A DNA stretch of 64,000 bases from Psychromonas marina (lineage in GTDB: Bacteria; Pseudomonadota; Gammaproteobacteria; Enterobacterales; Psychromonadaceae), in the NCBI RefSeq assembly GCF_030161115.1, contig NZ_BSPQ01000002.1, positions 62,001 to 126,000 of the forward strand, in the 5' to 3' direction. The notes beneath the pieces were generated by a model. It was given only the letters and a program-made list of their open reading frames with translations, ran no database searches and had not been told where the DNA came from. Below, piece after piece: positions 36,672 through 46,331 of this stretch (its first letter is position 1; every line of letters begins with the position of its first letter). The translations under genes were made by a program, and so were the position numbers.

Positions 36672-39600
36672 TTGAAACATTTTACCTTTAAATGGCTAAA
36701 ACGACTTTATATTGTCATTGCTGTAAATTTAGTTTTAATTGCATTATTGCTTTCCACTGCGCGTATTTTATTCATCAGCGTACAAGATTATAAACAGCAA
36801 GCAATCGATTGGTTGACCGAAGAGTATCAAGTTGCTATTTCCGTAGAAGATATTTCTGCGGGTATCGACTTTTCTGGGATGGTACTAACACTTAATAATG
36901 TTGAGCTGCTCGATACTGAGGATCTGCCTTTCGAACTTAAGTTTAAATATCTTTTTTTACATATAGATTTTTGGGATTCTGTTACTGCACGAAAACTCCA
37001 TTTTACAAATATCTCTTTGCAAGGTGCTGATTTTATCTTAGATCTATCCTCTCAGAAAAGTGCTCACACAGAGCAATCTGAAAAATCTCAAGTCACGGTC
37101 AATAAACTTGAAAACATATTTTTAACACGTTTAAAAAAGTTTTCCGTAAGAGACAGTACCTTTAATTTTACCGATAAATATGGCATCAATAAGCTTATTA
37201 TTATTGAGCAATTACGTTGGTTAAATGAAGATGATGATCACCAAGGCATTGGTCAAGCAAGTTTCCCTAATGCCCTTGGAAAGAATGAATTAAAATTTGT
37301 TATCGACCTTTTTCCTAAATCAGACGATAAACCACTTTCTGGTGACCTATACCTGCAAGCTGACAATATTGATATTAAAGATTACTTATTGGAACAGGCG
37401 AATAGCAACGCTAAGGTAATAGAGGCCGTTGTTGGTTTTGACGCATGGGCAAAATTTTCTGGAGACACCTTAGATAGTGTTCAAGTTAAATTTAAGCATA
37501 ACCAGTTTTCATGGTCGATGCTTGATGAAAATTATAACTGGGGATTAAATGGTGGTTCGCTACAACTCACGAATAGTGACAAAGGTTGGTTAGTTGATAG
37601 TTATGACTTAGTGATGACCCATAATTATACGGCATGGGAGCAGTTATCATTGAGTGGGAAAGGTGATAATAGTAGTGCATCCGTTGATTTTAACAACTTA
37701 ACGATTAAACATGTTCTCCCTTTTTATCTGTTACATTCGGACCTGAGTGCTGCACAAATTAATTTTATTCGCCAGTTAGATGTGGATGCCCACATCGACC
37801 AAATTGGTTTGTCATTAAACGAGCAAAGTAAGTTTCAGTTCGCGTTAAAGCTACATGAGTTCAAAAACCGACCCGTCGGTGCTATCCCTGGTATTAGCAA
37901 TGGTAATATCACCTTACAAGGTGACATATATCAGGGACGTGTTGAGATTGGCTTAGCTAAACAGAAAATCTATTTTGATGGGCAGTTTAGCCGCAGTATG
38001 CCAGTGAAGTCTGGTGATATTGATCTACGTTGGTTACAAACAGATACTGGATTACAGTTATTTAGTAAATCAGCACAATTAAACACTGATGAGCTTGATA
38101 CACTTACTGATTTTTCAATTTTATTTCCTAATGAAAAAGCCCAAAACCAAAGTGCTTTCCTGAGCTTGTATACTTATGCATCATTAAATGATGCCAGCAA
38201 AGCGCAATATTACTTTCCGGTAAAAGCGATGGGCGATAGTGTTTTTGACTATCTTCAACCAACTATCCAAAAAGGTCATGTTAAAGGCGCTAAAATTCTC
38301 TGGTATGGTGCATTTAACCATTATCCTTATGGCAAACATAACGGTATTTTCCAAGCTTGGGTACCATTGCGTGATGCGCAGTATGACTTTTATGGTGATT
38401 GGGAAGGGTTAACAAATTTAGATTTAGATCTGCTTTTTGAAAATGACTACCTATTGATGGATGCTAAGAAAGCTAATTTAGGTGAGATAGAGGTCGATAA
38501 ACTCAGCGCGAAGGTCGACCACCTAAACCCAAATGGCATTTTAACCATCAAGGCTGATATTAGTGAAGATGCTTATAAAATAAATAATTACCTCAAAGCA
38601 TCGCCGCTTAAAGATAGTGTCGGAAAAGCGCTTTCTGTGATTAATGTTGCTAAGCCATTATCAGGAAATATCATCTTAACCGTGCCCTTTAATCGTGAAA
38701 TATTACAGACCAAGAGCGAAGGGCATGTCTTACTAAAAGATAATACCTTAGACCTTCAATTAGCAGACGATTTGCCGATGCCATTAAGTAATGTGAATGG
38801 TAGTTTTGATTTTATAAATGGTAATTTAACCGCCAATAATATTAGTGCTTCGCTTTTTGATCAAGCGGTTGATATCTCTTTTACGACTGAAGAGTTGGAA
38901 GATAAGTACCAGGTAGATGTACAAACTCGCGCGAACTGGGATATGGCTAAATTAAGTCAATACCGCAGTGAACTTTTGCCCGGCAACCTCTCTGGTAATT
39001 TAGATTGGTCTGGAAAAGTTAGTTTTACCCATGAATATAGCGGTGGTTACCAATATAATGTGGCGTTAAACTCTTCAACTCAAGGTGTTGAAGTTAAGTT
39101 ACCCGCCCCATTTTATAAGAATCCATTACAGTCTTGGCCTACAGCGGTAACCGTTTCTGGTGATGATAGCAGTACCCGTATGGTAGTAACCATTAAAGAT
39201 AAACTTGCCTTTGATGGCGAACTCAATTATGCATCTGGCGAGCATAGTATCCCTTATTTCAACCTTAATATTGGGCAGTCTGAGATTCTCTATCTGAATA
39301 AAAGTAAGCAGGTTATTAATGTTAATTTAGACAATCTAAATATTGATCACTGGTATGATTATTGGTTAGTTGAAGAACAGAAAGCCGCGCAGCATCCCCC
39401 TGTTTTAACACTCACACAGGAGCCGCTTGAAGAGATATCTCTGATTAAATTAGATGAAGTGGATATCAATGTTAAACACCTTAATATATTCAACCAGCCA
39501 TTGACACTGTTTCGTAGTAAAACAACCGATAACGGTGACCATTGGCAAACGGATATTAGCTCTGATAATTTACAAACGAATATTGAATATCGACCAGGTA

Positions 39601-40607
39601 TTCCTGCTCGATTTGATGTGGTAGCCAAAAAGGTCAATTTACAGCATCTTGATGTTAACTTGTTTAAAGATAAACAAACCAAAACAGCGGCGACGCCAGA
39701 AACTAAAAGTGAAAATTTACGCGATAAATATCCAGAGATATTTATCGAATGTGAAACCTGCATCTATAAAGAGATCAACCTATCACCATTAAGTGCGCAT
39801 GTTTATCCTACCAAGAAGCGACTCAATATTGACCATATTAAAATTGGTGGTGATACAGAGTTTACTAATATTTCTGGATTTTGGGATCAGCGCTTAACTA
39901 ATATTATTTTTGATATCGAAGGTGATAAAAAAGAAAACTTGATCGAACGCCTTGGTTTTGAAAGTCCGCTTTATTATAAAAAAGGACAGGTGAGTGGTGC
40001 GGTAAATTGGATTGGAGCGCCCTGGCAGGCTAATTTTGAATCGTTAAATGGCGCATTATCTGCACAGCTAAAGGATGGTGCAATCACTGAGGTGAGCGAC
40101 AAAGGGACAAGGCTACTCAGTGTGTTTAGCTTAGATGGTATTCGCCGTTCGCTAAACATAGAGTTTGATAATGTCTTTGCTAAAGGTTTTAATTTCGATG
40201 AATTAACTTTTACAGGCAATATTGACGACGGTGTGATTCATAATGATGATTTTTATTTAGAGGGGTCGGCAGGTAAGATTATCGGTGATGGCGTGGTTGA
40301 TATGACTGCTCAAAAAACAGATTATCACTTCAGTTATAGTCCTGCGGTCACATCAAGTTTGCCGGTATTAGCTGCTTTTGCAATTAATCCGCTGACTGGT
40401 GCCGCGGTATTAATGATTACTAAGTTATTAGAGCCTGTTGTAGATAGTATTATCCGTGTTGATTTCTCTGTAAAAGGAGATTTATCTAATCCGACGGTTA
40501 AACTTGAAAGTCGAAAAACCGGTAAGGTTAAATTGGATAACAGTGAAGTATTAGAAGAGATGAGTGAACAGCAATCAAGCGCTAAGGATAACACCCGTGA
40601 CAAGTGA
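36672..40607 (+). CDS. yhdP: YhdP-type AsmA-like envelope protein
   Basis: YhdP is an inner-membrane-anchored, periplasm-spanning protein of the AsmA-like (bridge-like lipid transfer) group, implicated in phospholipid movement to the outer membrane. It has 1311 residues (E. coli 1266), one N-terminal helix (residues 11-32: LYIVIAVNLVLIALLL), then a long repetitive beta-rich body and a C-terminal segment (LPVLAAFAINPLTGAAVLMITKLL) typical for the family. The start is a TTG at 36672; no suitable ATG precedes the membrane helix. It sits in its usual place between rng and the nitrilase/tldD genes. Confidence 0.92.
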   Translation: MKHFTFKWLKRLYIVIAVNLVLIALLLSTARILFISVQDYKQQAIDWLTEEYQVAISVEDISAGIDFSGMVLTLNNVELLDTEDLPFELKFKYLFLHIDFWDSVTARKLHFTNISLQGADFILDLSSQKSAHTEQSEKSQVTVNKLENIFLTRLKKFSVRDSTFNFTDKYGINKLIIIEQLRWLNEDDDHQGIGQASFPNALGKNELKFVIDLFPKSDDKPLSGDLYLQADNIDIKDYLLEQANSNAKVIEAVVGFDAWAKFSGDTLDSVQVKFKHNQFSWSMLDENYNWGLNGGSLQLTNSDKGWLVDSYDLVMTHNYTAWEQLSLSGKGDNSSASVDFNNLTIKHVLPFYLLHSDLSAAQINFIRQLDVDAHIDQIGLSLNEQSKFQFALKLHEFKNRPVGAIPGISNGNITLQGDIYQGRVEIGLAKQKIYFDGQFSRSMPVKSGDIDLRWLQTDTGLQLFSKSAQLNTDELDTLTDFSILFPNEKAQNQSAFLSLYTYASLNDASKAQYYFPVKAMGDSVFDYLQPTIQKGHVKGAKILWYGAFNHYPYGKHNGIFQAWVPLRDAQYDFYGDWEGLTNLDLDLLFENDYLLMDAKKANLGEIEVDKLSAKVDHLNPNGILTIKADISEDAYKINNYLKASPLKDSVGKALSVINVAKPLSGNIILTVPFNREILQTKSEGHVLLKDNTLDLQLADDLPMPLSNVNGSFDFINGNLTANNISASLFDQAVDISFTTEELEDKYQVDVQTRANWDMAKLSQYRSELLPGNLSGNLDWSGKVSFTHEYSGGYQYNVALNSSTQGVEVKLPAPFYKNPLQSWPTAVTVSGDDSSTRMVVTIKDKLAFDGELNYASGEHSIPYFNLNIGQSEILYLNKSKQVINVNLDNLNIDHWYDYWLVEEQKAAQHPPVLTLTQEPLEEISLIKLDEVDINVKHLNIFNQPLTLFRSKTTDNGDHWQTDISSDNLQTNIEYRPGIPARFDVVAKKVNLQHLDVNLFKDKQTKTAATPETKSENLRDKYPEIFIECETCIYKEINLSPLSAHVYPTKKRLNIDHIKIGGDTEFTNISGFWDQRLTNIIFDIEGDKKENLIERLGFESPLYYKKGQVSGAVNWIGAPWQANFESLNGALSAQLKDGAITEVSDKGTRLLSVFSLDGIRRSLNIEFDNVFAKGFNFDELTFTGNIDDGVIHNDDFYLEGSAGKIIGDGVVDMTAQKTDYHFSYSPAVTSSLPVLAAFAINPLTGAAVLMITKLLEPVVDSIIRVDFSVKGDLSNPTVKLESRKTGKVKLDNSEVLEEMSEQQSSAKDNTRDK

Positions 40608-41433
40608 TCTTTCTGCTTTACAATTAGTCAGTGAACGTCAACCAGAACGGAATCTGGTTGCTATTAGTAAGCTATTAGCACAACTTGCACCACAACCGGA
40701 TCAATTAGTATTATTGCCTGAAAATGCACTCTGTTTTGCAGATAAAAACAGTTACTTAACGCTTGCTGAGCCTTTAGGAAAGGGGGCTTATCAAGCTAAA
40801 CTTGCTACTCTAGCAACACAATATAGTTGTTATTTAGTCTGTGGTAGTTTTCCAATTAAAAGCGGCATCGACAATAAAATATATACCACTAGTTTAGTGT
40901 TCTCGCCACAGGGAGTGTTAATTAGTCATTATCATAAGATGCATCTATTTGATGCCATTGTTGATGACAAACAGGAAACCTATAAAGAATCTGATACCTT
41001 TATTCCTGGTCAGTCGGTACAGGTTTTTGACTGGAAAACCAAGCAAGGTAGCTATAAAGTCGGTCTTGCTATCTGTTATGATTTACGTTTTCCTGCACTA
41101 TTTCAAACGTTACGAGCACAAGGTGCAGATATTCTATTGCTGCCTGCTGCGTTTACCCAAGTCACAGGTAAAGCTCATTGGTTACCTTTATTGCAAGCAC
41201 GAGCAATAGAGAATCAGTGTTATGTTATTGCAGCGAACCAAGGTGGTACCCACCTCTGTGGACGCCAAACCTACGGACATTCAATGGTCATCTCTCCTTG
41301 GGGAGAAGTATTAGACTCGCTTGATATGAACGAAGGGTTTGTCTCTGCCCCATTTTCTAAAACGGTCATTGATGAGGTACGTAACAGTATGCCAATCGTG
41401 GCCCATAATCGCTTTATTAGCGTTTTAAAATAA
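40597..41433 (+). CDS. Carbon-nitrogen hydrolase (Nit1/NitFhit-like)
   Basis: This is a nitrilase-superfamily amidase with the Glu-Lys-Cys triad: Glu in LLPENAL, Lys in [10 protein letters not shown], Cys in [10 protein letters not shown]. Close relatives (Nit1, YbeM) hydrolyse deaminated glutathione, a metabolite-repair reaction; that is the likely role here but is not shown by sequence alone. I start at GTG 40597 (278 residues), as AAGGA lies 8 bases upstream; a GTG at 40564 gives a longer frame without this. It overlaps yhdP by 11 bases, so translation is coupled; tldD follows at 11 bases. Confidence 0.88.
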   Translation: MTSDLSALQLVSERQPERNLVAISKLLAQLAPQPDQLVLLPENALCFADKNSYLTLAEPLGKGAYQAKLATLATQYSCYLVCGSFPIKSGIDNKIYTTSLVFSPQGVLISHYHKMHLFDAIVDDKQETYKESDTFIPGQSVQVFDWKTKQGSYKVGLAICYDLRFPALFQTLRAQGADILLLPAAFTQVTGKAHWLPLLQARAIENQCYVIAANQGGTHLCGRQTYGHSMVISPWGEVLDSLDMNEGFVSAPFSKTVIDEVRNSMPIVAHNRFISVLK

Positions 41434-41444
41434 AGGAAAGATAT

Positions 41445-42890
41445 ATGTCTTTTGAACAAGTTTCTGAGCGCTTTTTAGCCCCAGCACAATTAACCCTCTC
41501 AGATCTACAATCACAACTTGGTCGAATCTGTACGCCTGCGATTGATTATGCTGATTTCTATTTTCAATCAAGTCGCCATGAATCATGGGTCTTAGAAGAT
41601 GGCATCGTAAAAGATGGTAGTTATAACATCGATAAAGGTGTTGGTATACGTGCCGTATCAGGTGAGAAAACAGGTTTCGCTTATGCTGACCAAATATCAG
41701 CAAAGTCGTTAACAGACGCATCCAATGCCGCGCGCAGTATTGTTAATAGTGGGCAAGAACGTCAGATTAAGCTGATATTGCCAGGTGATACAAACAGCGT
41801 TTATAGCGCAACGGATCCTTTAACTAGTCTGCCTCAAGATAAAAAAATTGCTCTGTTAAAAGAAGTCGATATCTTTACACGTGCATTAGATTCTTCTGTA
41901 TCTGAAGTGACGGTTTCATTAAATGCAGTTTATGAAGAGATTTTAGTCGCAGCCAGTGATGGCACATTAGCAACAGATATCCGCCCATTAGTACGTTTTG
42001 GTTGTTCGGTATTGATTGAAAAAAATGGCAAGCGTGAACATGGTAGTGCCGGTGGTGGTGGTCGTTTTGACTTAGATTACTTTACCGATACAGCGGAAGG
42101 CGAAATGAAAGCATTCTCTTACGCACGTGCTGCAGTGCGCCAAGCGTTAATTAATATCGATGCGATTGAAGCGCCTGCAGGCACGATGCCGGTGATTATC
42201 GGTGCTGGTTGGCCGGGTGTTTTATTACATGAAGCGGTAGGTCATGGTTTAGAGGGAGACTTTAACCGTAAAGGCTCTTCCACTTACAGTGGTAAAATCG
42301 GCGAGCAGGTCGCCTCTAAGCATTGTACGATTATTGATGATGGCACTATTGCCGATCGCCGCGGCTCAATTAATATCGATGATGAAGGTACACCGGGACA
42401 ACGCAATGTATTGATCGAAAACGGTATCTTAAAAGGTTACATGCAAGATAAGCTGAATGCGCGTCTAATGGGCGTTGCACCAACGGGTAACGGGCGTCGT
42501 GAGTCTTATGCACACTTGCCTTTACCACGCATGACAAATACCTTTATGCTAAATGGTGAACATGAGCATGATGAGTTAATCAGTAGCGTTAAAAAAGGTA
42601 TTTATGCACCTAACTTTGGCGGTGGTCAAGTTGATATTACTTCGGGTAAATTTGTATTTTCAGCATCAGAAGCTTACTTGATTGAAGATGGTAAAGTCAC
42701 TGCGCCTATCAAAGGGGCAACACTAATCGGTAATGGTTTTGAGGCGATGCAGCAGATTTCAATGGTTGCGAATAATATGAAGCTTGACCCTGGTGTTGGT
42801 GTCTGTGGTAAAGAGGGACAGAGTATCCCTGTTGGTGTTGGTCAACCCTCGGTGAAAGTTGATCAATTAACCGTTGGTGGTACAAACTAA
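41445..42890 (+). CDS. tldD: TldD subunit of the TldD/TldE metalloprotease
   Basis: TldD and TldE form a zinc protease that matures microcin B17 and degrades the CcdA antitoxin and unfolded peptides. The zinc site [12 protein letters not shown] (H-E-x3-H) is present. It has 481 residues as in E. coli. AAAGGA lies 7 bases before ATG. Its partner pmbA (tldE) lies 668 bases downstream, separated by darP on the other strand. Confidence 0.97.
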   Translation: MSFEQVSERFLAPAQLTLSDLQSQLGRICTPAIDYADFYFQSSRHESWVLEDGIVKDGSYNIDKGVGIRAVSGEKTGFAYADQISAKSLTDASNAARSIVNSGQERQIKLILPGDTNSVYSATDPLTSLPQDKKIALLKEVDIFTRALDSSVSEVTVSLNAVYEEILVAASDGTLATDIRPLVRFGCSVLIEKNGKREHGSAGGGGRFDLDYFTDTAEGEMKAFSYARAAVRQALINIDAIEAPAGTMPVIIGAGWPGVLLHEAVGHGLEGDFNRKGSSTYSGKIGEQVASKHCTIIDDGTIADRRGSINIDDEGTPGQRNVLIENGILKGYMQDKLNARLMGVAPTGNGRRESYAHLPLPRMTNTFMLNGEHEHDELISSVKKGIYAPNFGGGQVDITSGKFVFSASEAYLIEDGKVTAPIKGATLIGNGFEAMQQISMVANNMKLDPGVGVCGKEGQSIPVGVGQPSVKVDQLTVGGTN

Positions 42891-42897
42891 CAGGTAT

Positions 42898-42938
42898 AAA
42901 AAAAGGGACCGTTTAACTGTCCCTTTTTTTATTTTTTT
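42898..42938. terminator. Bidirectional terminator between tldD and darP
   Basis: AAAAAAAGGGAC pairs with GTCCCTTTTTTT around a 9-base loop; T runs occur on both strands. It ends the rod-tldD transcript on plus and darP on minus. Confidence 0.85.
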
Positions 42939-42956
42939 ATGCCTGATTATCTGTTG

Positions 42957-43463
42957 TTATAAACAAACAGGTTTAAGGTAGGCAAACAGATCTTTTGCAG
43001 CTTTTGCTGGTTTTTCTGCTTTTTTCTCTTTATTCGCTTGACGGATCAACTGGCGAAGTTTTTGACGCTCTAAGCTTGGGAACTGCTCCAGTAATTCATT
43101 AATCTTGCTATCACCTTCGGCGATTAAATCATCACGTAGTTTCTCTAAACGCAGTGTTGCATGTGTTAATTGCTGATGCTTGTTATTAAGCTTGTCAATT
43201 GCAGTACGAATCGCATCACAATCTTCATTACGTAATACTTTACCGATGTATTGGATTTGGCGACGTAATGCTTCATTTTTATCGCTGATTTTATGTGCCA
43301 CTGAAATGGCATGGAATAACAGTTCACTACCTGGTATTTGTAGCAGTTGCTTTTTACTCAGCCCGACGAGTTCTCGTCCAATTAGTTTTAAGGCATCAGC
43401 TTCCTTTTTAATTTGTGTTTTGCTGATCTCTTCTTCTTCGATTACTTCTACTTTTTTATTCAT
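42957..43463 (-). CDS. darP: 50S ribosome-associated protein DarP (YjgA, DUF615)
   Basis: DarP (YjgA) binds late 50S ribosome precursors and aids assembly. The DUF615 signature appears in SKTQIKKEADALKLIGRELV, LLFHAISVAHKI and RRQIQYIGKVLRNED, followed by FPSLERQKLRQLIRQA. It has 168 residues (E. coli 183). It is divergent from pmbA, the arrangement found in E. coli and Vibrio. Confidence 0.95.
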   Translation of the reverse strand: MNKKVEVIEEEEISKTQIKKEADALKLIGRELVGLSKKQLLQIPGSELLFHAISVAHKISDKNEALRRQIQYIGKVLRNEDCDAIRTAIDKLNNKHQQLTHATLRLEKLRDDLIAEGDSKINELLEQFPSLERQKLRQLIRQANKEKKAEKPAKAAKDLFAYLKPVCL

Positions 43464-43558
43464 AATGTTTTGTCGTTACAGATTAAAGGGGAATTAATTG
43501 AAGTATACGTGTTATTCTCTGTGTTTCTAAATTTAATTTCTGTTACTGGTACCTGATT

Positions 43559-44884
43559 ATGATTGAACAAAAACAACAACTCGAAAATGCGGTTAATGAA
43601 GCCCTTGTTATTGCTAATAAATTAGGCGTTGATCAAGCTGAAGTCGCACTCGGAAAATCATCTGGAAGCTCGGTTAATACGCGCTTAGGTGAAGTTGAAA
43701 ATGTAGAGTTTAATCTTGATGGTGCAATGGGCATTAGTGTTTATATCGATCAGTGTAAAGGTAGCGCATCTACCTCTGACCTCAGTCCTGATGCTATTGC
43801 CGCTTCGGTGAAAGCGGCGGTTGATATCGCTCGTTATACTAGCCAAGACCCAATTGCCGGGCTATTAGATAAAGAGTGTTTAGAAACCTCTCCGTTAGAT
43901 CTTGATTTATACCATCCAAGTAATGGTGATACCGATGAATTTTTAGCATTAGCGAAGCAGTGTGAAGAGATCGCGTTAAGCAGTGATCAACGTATCGTTA
44001 ACTCTGACGGTGCAGCGGTGAATAGCCATTCAAGCTTGCGTGTTTATGGTAATAGCAATGGTTTTTTACATAGTTACGCAAGTAGCCGCCATAGTTTAAG
44101 TTGTGTATTGATTGCACAGCAAGGTGATGAGATGCAGCGTGATTATAGCTATACCAGCGCACGTGATATGAAAGACCTATTGAGTGCTAAGTGGGTTGCC
44201 GATGAAGCGGTAAAACGCACGCTATCGCGTCTTGGAGCGACAAAGATAGCAACACAAGAATCACCGGTATTATTCGCACCTGAAGCGGCGACTGGTTTAT
44301 TTGGCCATCTAGTTAGTGCAATCAGTGGTACCAGTATCTATAAAAAATCGACTTTCTTATTAGATAGTTTAGATACACAAATTTTCCCTGATTGGATGCA
44401 GATTTCAGAAAAACCGCATATCATTGGGGGCATCGCGAGTTCTCCTTTTGACCAAGAGGGCGGTAAAACCATTGATCGTAATATTATTGAGCAGGGCGTA
44501 TTACAAACTTATCTATTAACTGGGTATGCAGCACGTAAACTAAATATGCAAAGCACTGGTCATACGGGTGGTATCCACAACTGGTTTGTTGAATCTACTG
44601 GACTTGATTTAGCAGGGTTATTTAAAGAGATGGGCACGGGCTTCTTTGTAACCGAATTGATGGGACAAGGAGTTAACATGGTGACGGGTGACTACTCACG
44701 TGGCGCATCAGGTTTTTGGATTGAAAATGGCGTGATCGCTTATCCTGTTCATGAAGTGACAATCGCTGGTAATCTTAAAGAGATGTTTATGGGGATCGAA
44801 GCAGTGGGTTCTGACATTGACCCTCGTAGCAGCTTAAAAACCGGTTCTATTTTAATTAATAAAATGAAAATAGCCGGTGCTTAA
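43559..44884 (+). CDS. pmbA: TldE/PmbA subunit of the TldD/TldE metalloprotease
   Basis: PmbA (TldE) is the non-zinc partner of TldD in the heterodimeric protease. It has no HExxxH motif. Family signatures include GHTGGIHNWFVEST, TELMGQGVNMVTGDYSRGASGFWIENG and the C-terminal FMGIEAVGSDIDPRSSLKTGSI. It has 441 residues (E. coli 450). No strong ribosome-binding site is seen before ATG 43559. A terminator follows. Confidence 0.96.
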   Translation: MIEQKQQLENAVNEALVIANKLGVDQAEVALGKSSGSSVNTRLGEVENVEFNLDGAMGISVYIDQCKGSASTSDLSPDAIAASVKAAVDIARYTSQDPIAGLLDKECLETSPLDLDLYHPSNGDTDEFLALAKQCEEIALSSDQRIVNSDGAAVNSHSSLRVYGNSNGFLHSYASSRHSLSCVLIAQQGDEMQRDYSYTSARDMKDLLSAKWVADEAVKRTLSRLGATKIATQESPVLFAPEAATGLFGHLVSAISGTSIYKKSTFLLDSLDTQIFPDWMQISEKPHIIGGIASSPFDQEGGKTIDRNIIEQGVLQTYLLTGYAARKLNMQSTGHTGGIHNWFVESTGLDLAGLFKEMGTGFFVTELMGQGVNMVTGDYSRGASGFWIENGVIAYPVHEVTIAGNLKEMFMGIEAVGSDIDPRSSLKTGSILINKMKIAGA

Positions 44885-44911
44885 TTAACCGTTTAACACT
44901 TTGATTTATCT

Positions 44912-44950
44912 AAAAGCTGACAAGTTAAGAACTATCAGCTTTTTTTATGT
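44912..44950 (+). terminator. Terminator after pmbA
   Basis: AAAAGCTGA pairs with TCAGCTTTT; an inner AGTT/AACT step closes the loop. A T run follows. It lies 27 bases past the stop. Confidence 0.75.
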
Positions 44951-45341
44951 CTGGATTTTCATATTACTCAAAATATCAATTTGCAAAGCCAATATTGGGA
45001 GGAAATGTTGCGGGTTTCGAACTGCGCGTGGTGAAAGTCAAAAAATCAGCATAAATCGAGGTAAGCGGTAGATGCTCTGTTTAAGCACAAGCTATTTTAT
45101 GCGACACCCCAAAAAACATTGCTTTTGACTTTCGCTGCTCGCAACTCGAATCATAAAAAACTGTCGGGCTAAAGCCACGACCTACAAAACATTAAGCTCC
45201 ATCTGTAAGTCGGGACTTTAGCCCGGCGGATCGAGCTAAGAAATACAACGCAGCTGGTGAACACTGACCCACAGTTGGATGAACTCCCACAAGGGTTAGA
45301 GGAGTTTTACTGATAACTGGCAGCTAAAAACTGACTGCTAT
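44951..45341. other. Intergenic repeat patch between pmbA and punR
   Basis: No gene is seen. The region contains a long imperfect inverted repeat (45016-45043 with 45123-45150, 22 of 28 positions) and a pair of REP-like units (next entry). The last 110 bases before punR hold only short imperfect dyads such as AACTCC/GGAGTT (45283-45306). Confidence 0.65.
45162..45227. repeat. BIME-like pair of inverted REP elements
   Basis: A unit on the minus strand (45162-45186: TGTAGGTCGTGGCTTTAGCC start) and one on plus (45203-45227: TGTAAGTCGGGACTTTAGCC start) agree at 20 of 25 positions and face each other. Each can fold into a small stem-loop around CTTTAG. The 5' GTAG of the first unit followed by a GC-rich hairpin is the layout of REP sequences mobilised by RAYT transposases; none is encoded in this window. 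Confidence 0.7.
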
Positions 45342-46244
45342 TTAAGCCAACCACTGCTGATGTAACTTTTCACTATCTCCCAAGTAACTTAACAACCACC
45401 TGATTGCTGGTGCCAAGTCACCATCGCGCCATGCAAGACAACAAGGGCTATTTTCAGGATTATTAACTAACTCTTTTTTCACTAAGAGTCCCTTCTCAAT
45501 TAATGGTGTCGCACGGTGTGTTGGCATCACCCCGATCCCGAGTCCCGCGATAAAAACCTGTTCAGCACTATGCCAATTCGGTACGACTAAACGGCGTTGA
45601 TTGTTGAGTAACCAGGTTGTTCGTTTAGGCAGTGCCCGCGCACTATCTTCTAAACAGATACTTGGAAAATCGATAACTTGTTGATCGCTAAGTGGTCCAT
45701 CGAGCTTGGTAAGAGGGTGCTCACTACTGACCACAAAGTCCCAGCTTAATTCTCCCATAGGGCGATAACTAACCCCACCAGTGATCGGAACCGCTGCCGT
45801 TGCACCAATGGCAATGTCGGCCCGATTATCAACCAATGCATCCCATACACCATTAAATACTTCCATGGTCAGTAGTAATTCGACATCTGGAAACTGTTGA
45901 TAAAAATCGGCTACCAACTGGTTTACTGATGCTTCACGAACGACAGTGTCAAGGGCAATAGAAACGCTACTTTGCCAGCCATTTGCAACACGTTGCGTCT
46001 GCATTTTGACTTCACTCATCTGTTTTAACAATGAACGTGCTTGCACAACGAAGTATTCACCAGCAGGTGTTAGCTGCACTCTTCGGTGCAATCGCTTAAA
46101 CAGTAAGACCTCTAATTTATCTTCGATTAGTTTAACGGTATAACTAATGGCACTCGGCACTTTATGTAACTCTTCAGCTGCTGCAGAGAAACTTCCCCGG
46201 CGGGCAACCGTGTCGATAACGATTAAATCATGATTGGAAAACAT
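45342..46244 (-). CDS. punR: LysR-type regulator PunR (YdhB)
   Basis: PunR activates the purine nucleoside transporter punC in E. coli in response to adenosine. The helix-turn-helix lies in GSFSAAAEELHKVPSAISYTVKLIE. The effector domain keeps specific YdhB features: EVFNGVWDAL, AIGATAAVP, LPKRTTWLLNNQRR and the C-terminal LLSYLGDSEKLHQQWL. I place the start at ATG 46244 (MFSNHDL) by alignment; ATG 46250 and a TTG at 46268 are alternatives. It is divergent from punC, as in E. coli. Confidence 0.9.
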   Translation of the reverse strand: MFSNHDLIVIDTVARRGSFSAAAEELHKVPSAISYTVKLIEDKLEVLLFKRLHRRVQLTPAGEYFVVQARSLLKQMSEVKMQTQRVANGWQSSVSIALDTVVREASVNQLVADFYQQFPDVELLLTMEVFNGVWDALVDNRADIAIGATAAVPITGGVSYRPMGELSWDFVVSSEHPLTKLDGPLSDQQVIDFPSICLEDSARALPKRTTWLLNNQRRLVVPNWHSAEQVFIAGLGIGVMPTHRATPLIEKGLLVKKELVNNPENSPCCLAWRDGDLAPAIRWLLSYLGDSEKLHQQWLA

Positions 46245-46248
46245 ACAC

Positions 46249-46314
46249 ATCAACTTTTTTGATAGCAAGGGTTAAAATATACCGTTTTATTCCTTTTTTG
46301 TACAAGCCTATAAT
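46249..46314 (+). promoter_or_regulatory. punR/punC intergenic: T-N11-A dyad and punC -10 element
   Basis: ATCAA-CTTTT-TTGAT (46249-46263) is a perfect dyad with the LysR T-N11-A spacing, just before the punR start. A perfect TATAAT lies at 46309-46314; the -35 region at 46286-46291 (TTTATT) is weak, as expected for an activator-dependent promoter. The predicted transcript start is about 11 bases before punC. Confidence 0.45.
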
Positions 46315-46331
46315 GTGCGAAATCCCTTATT

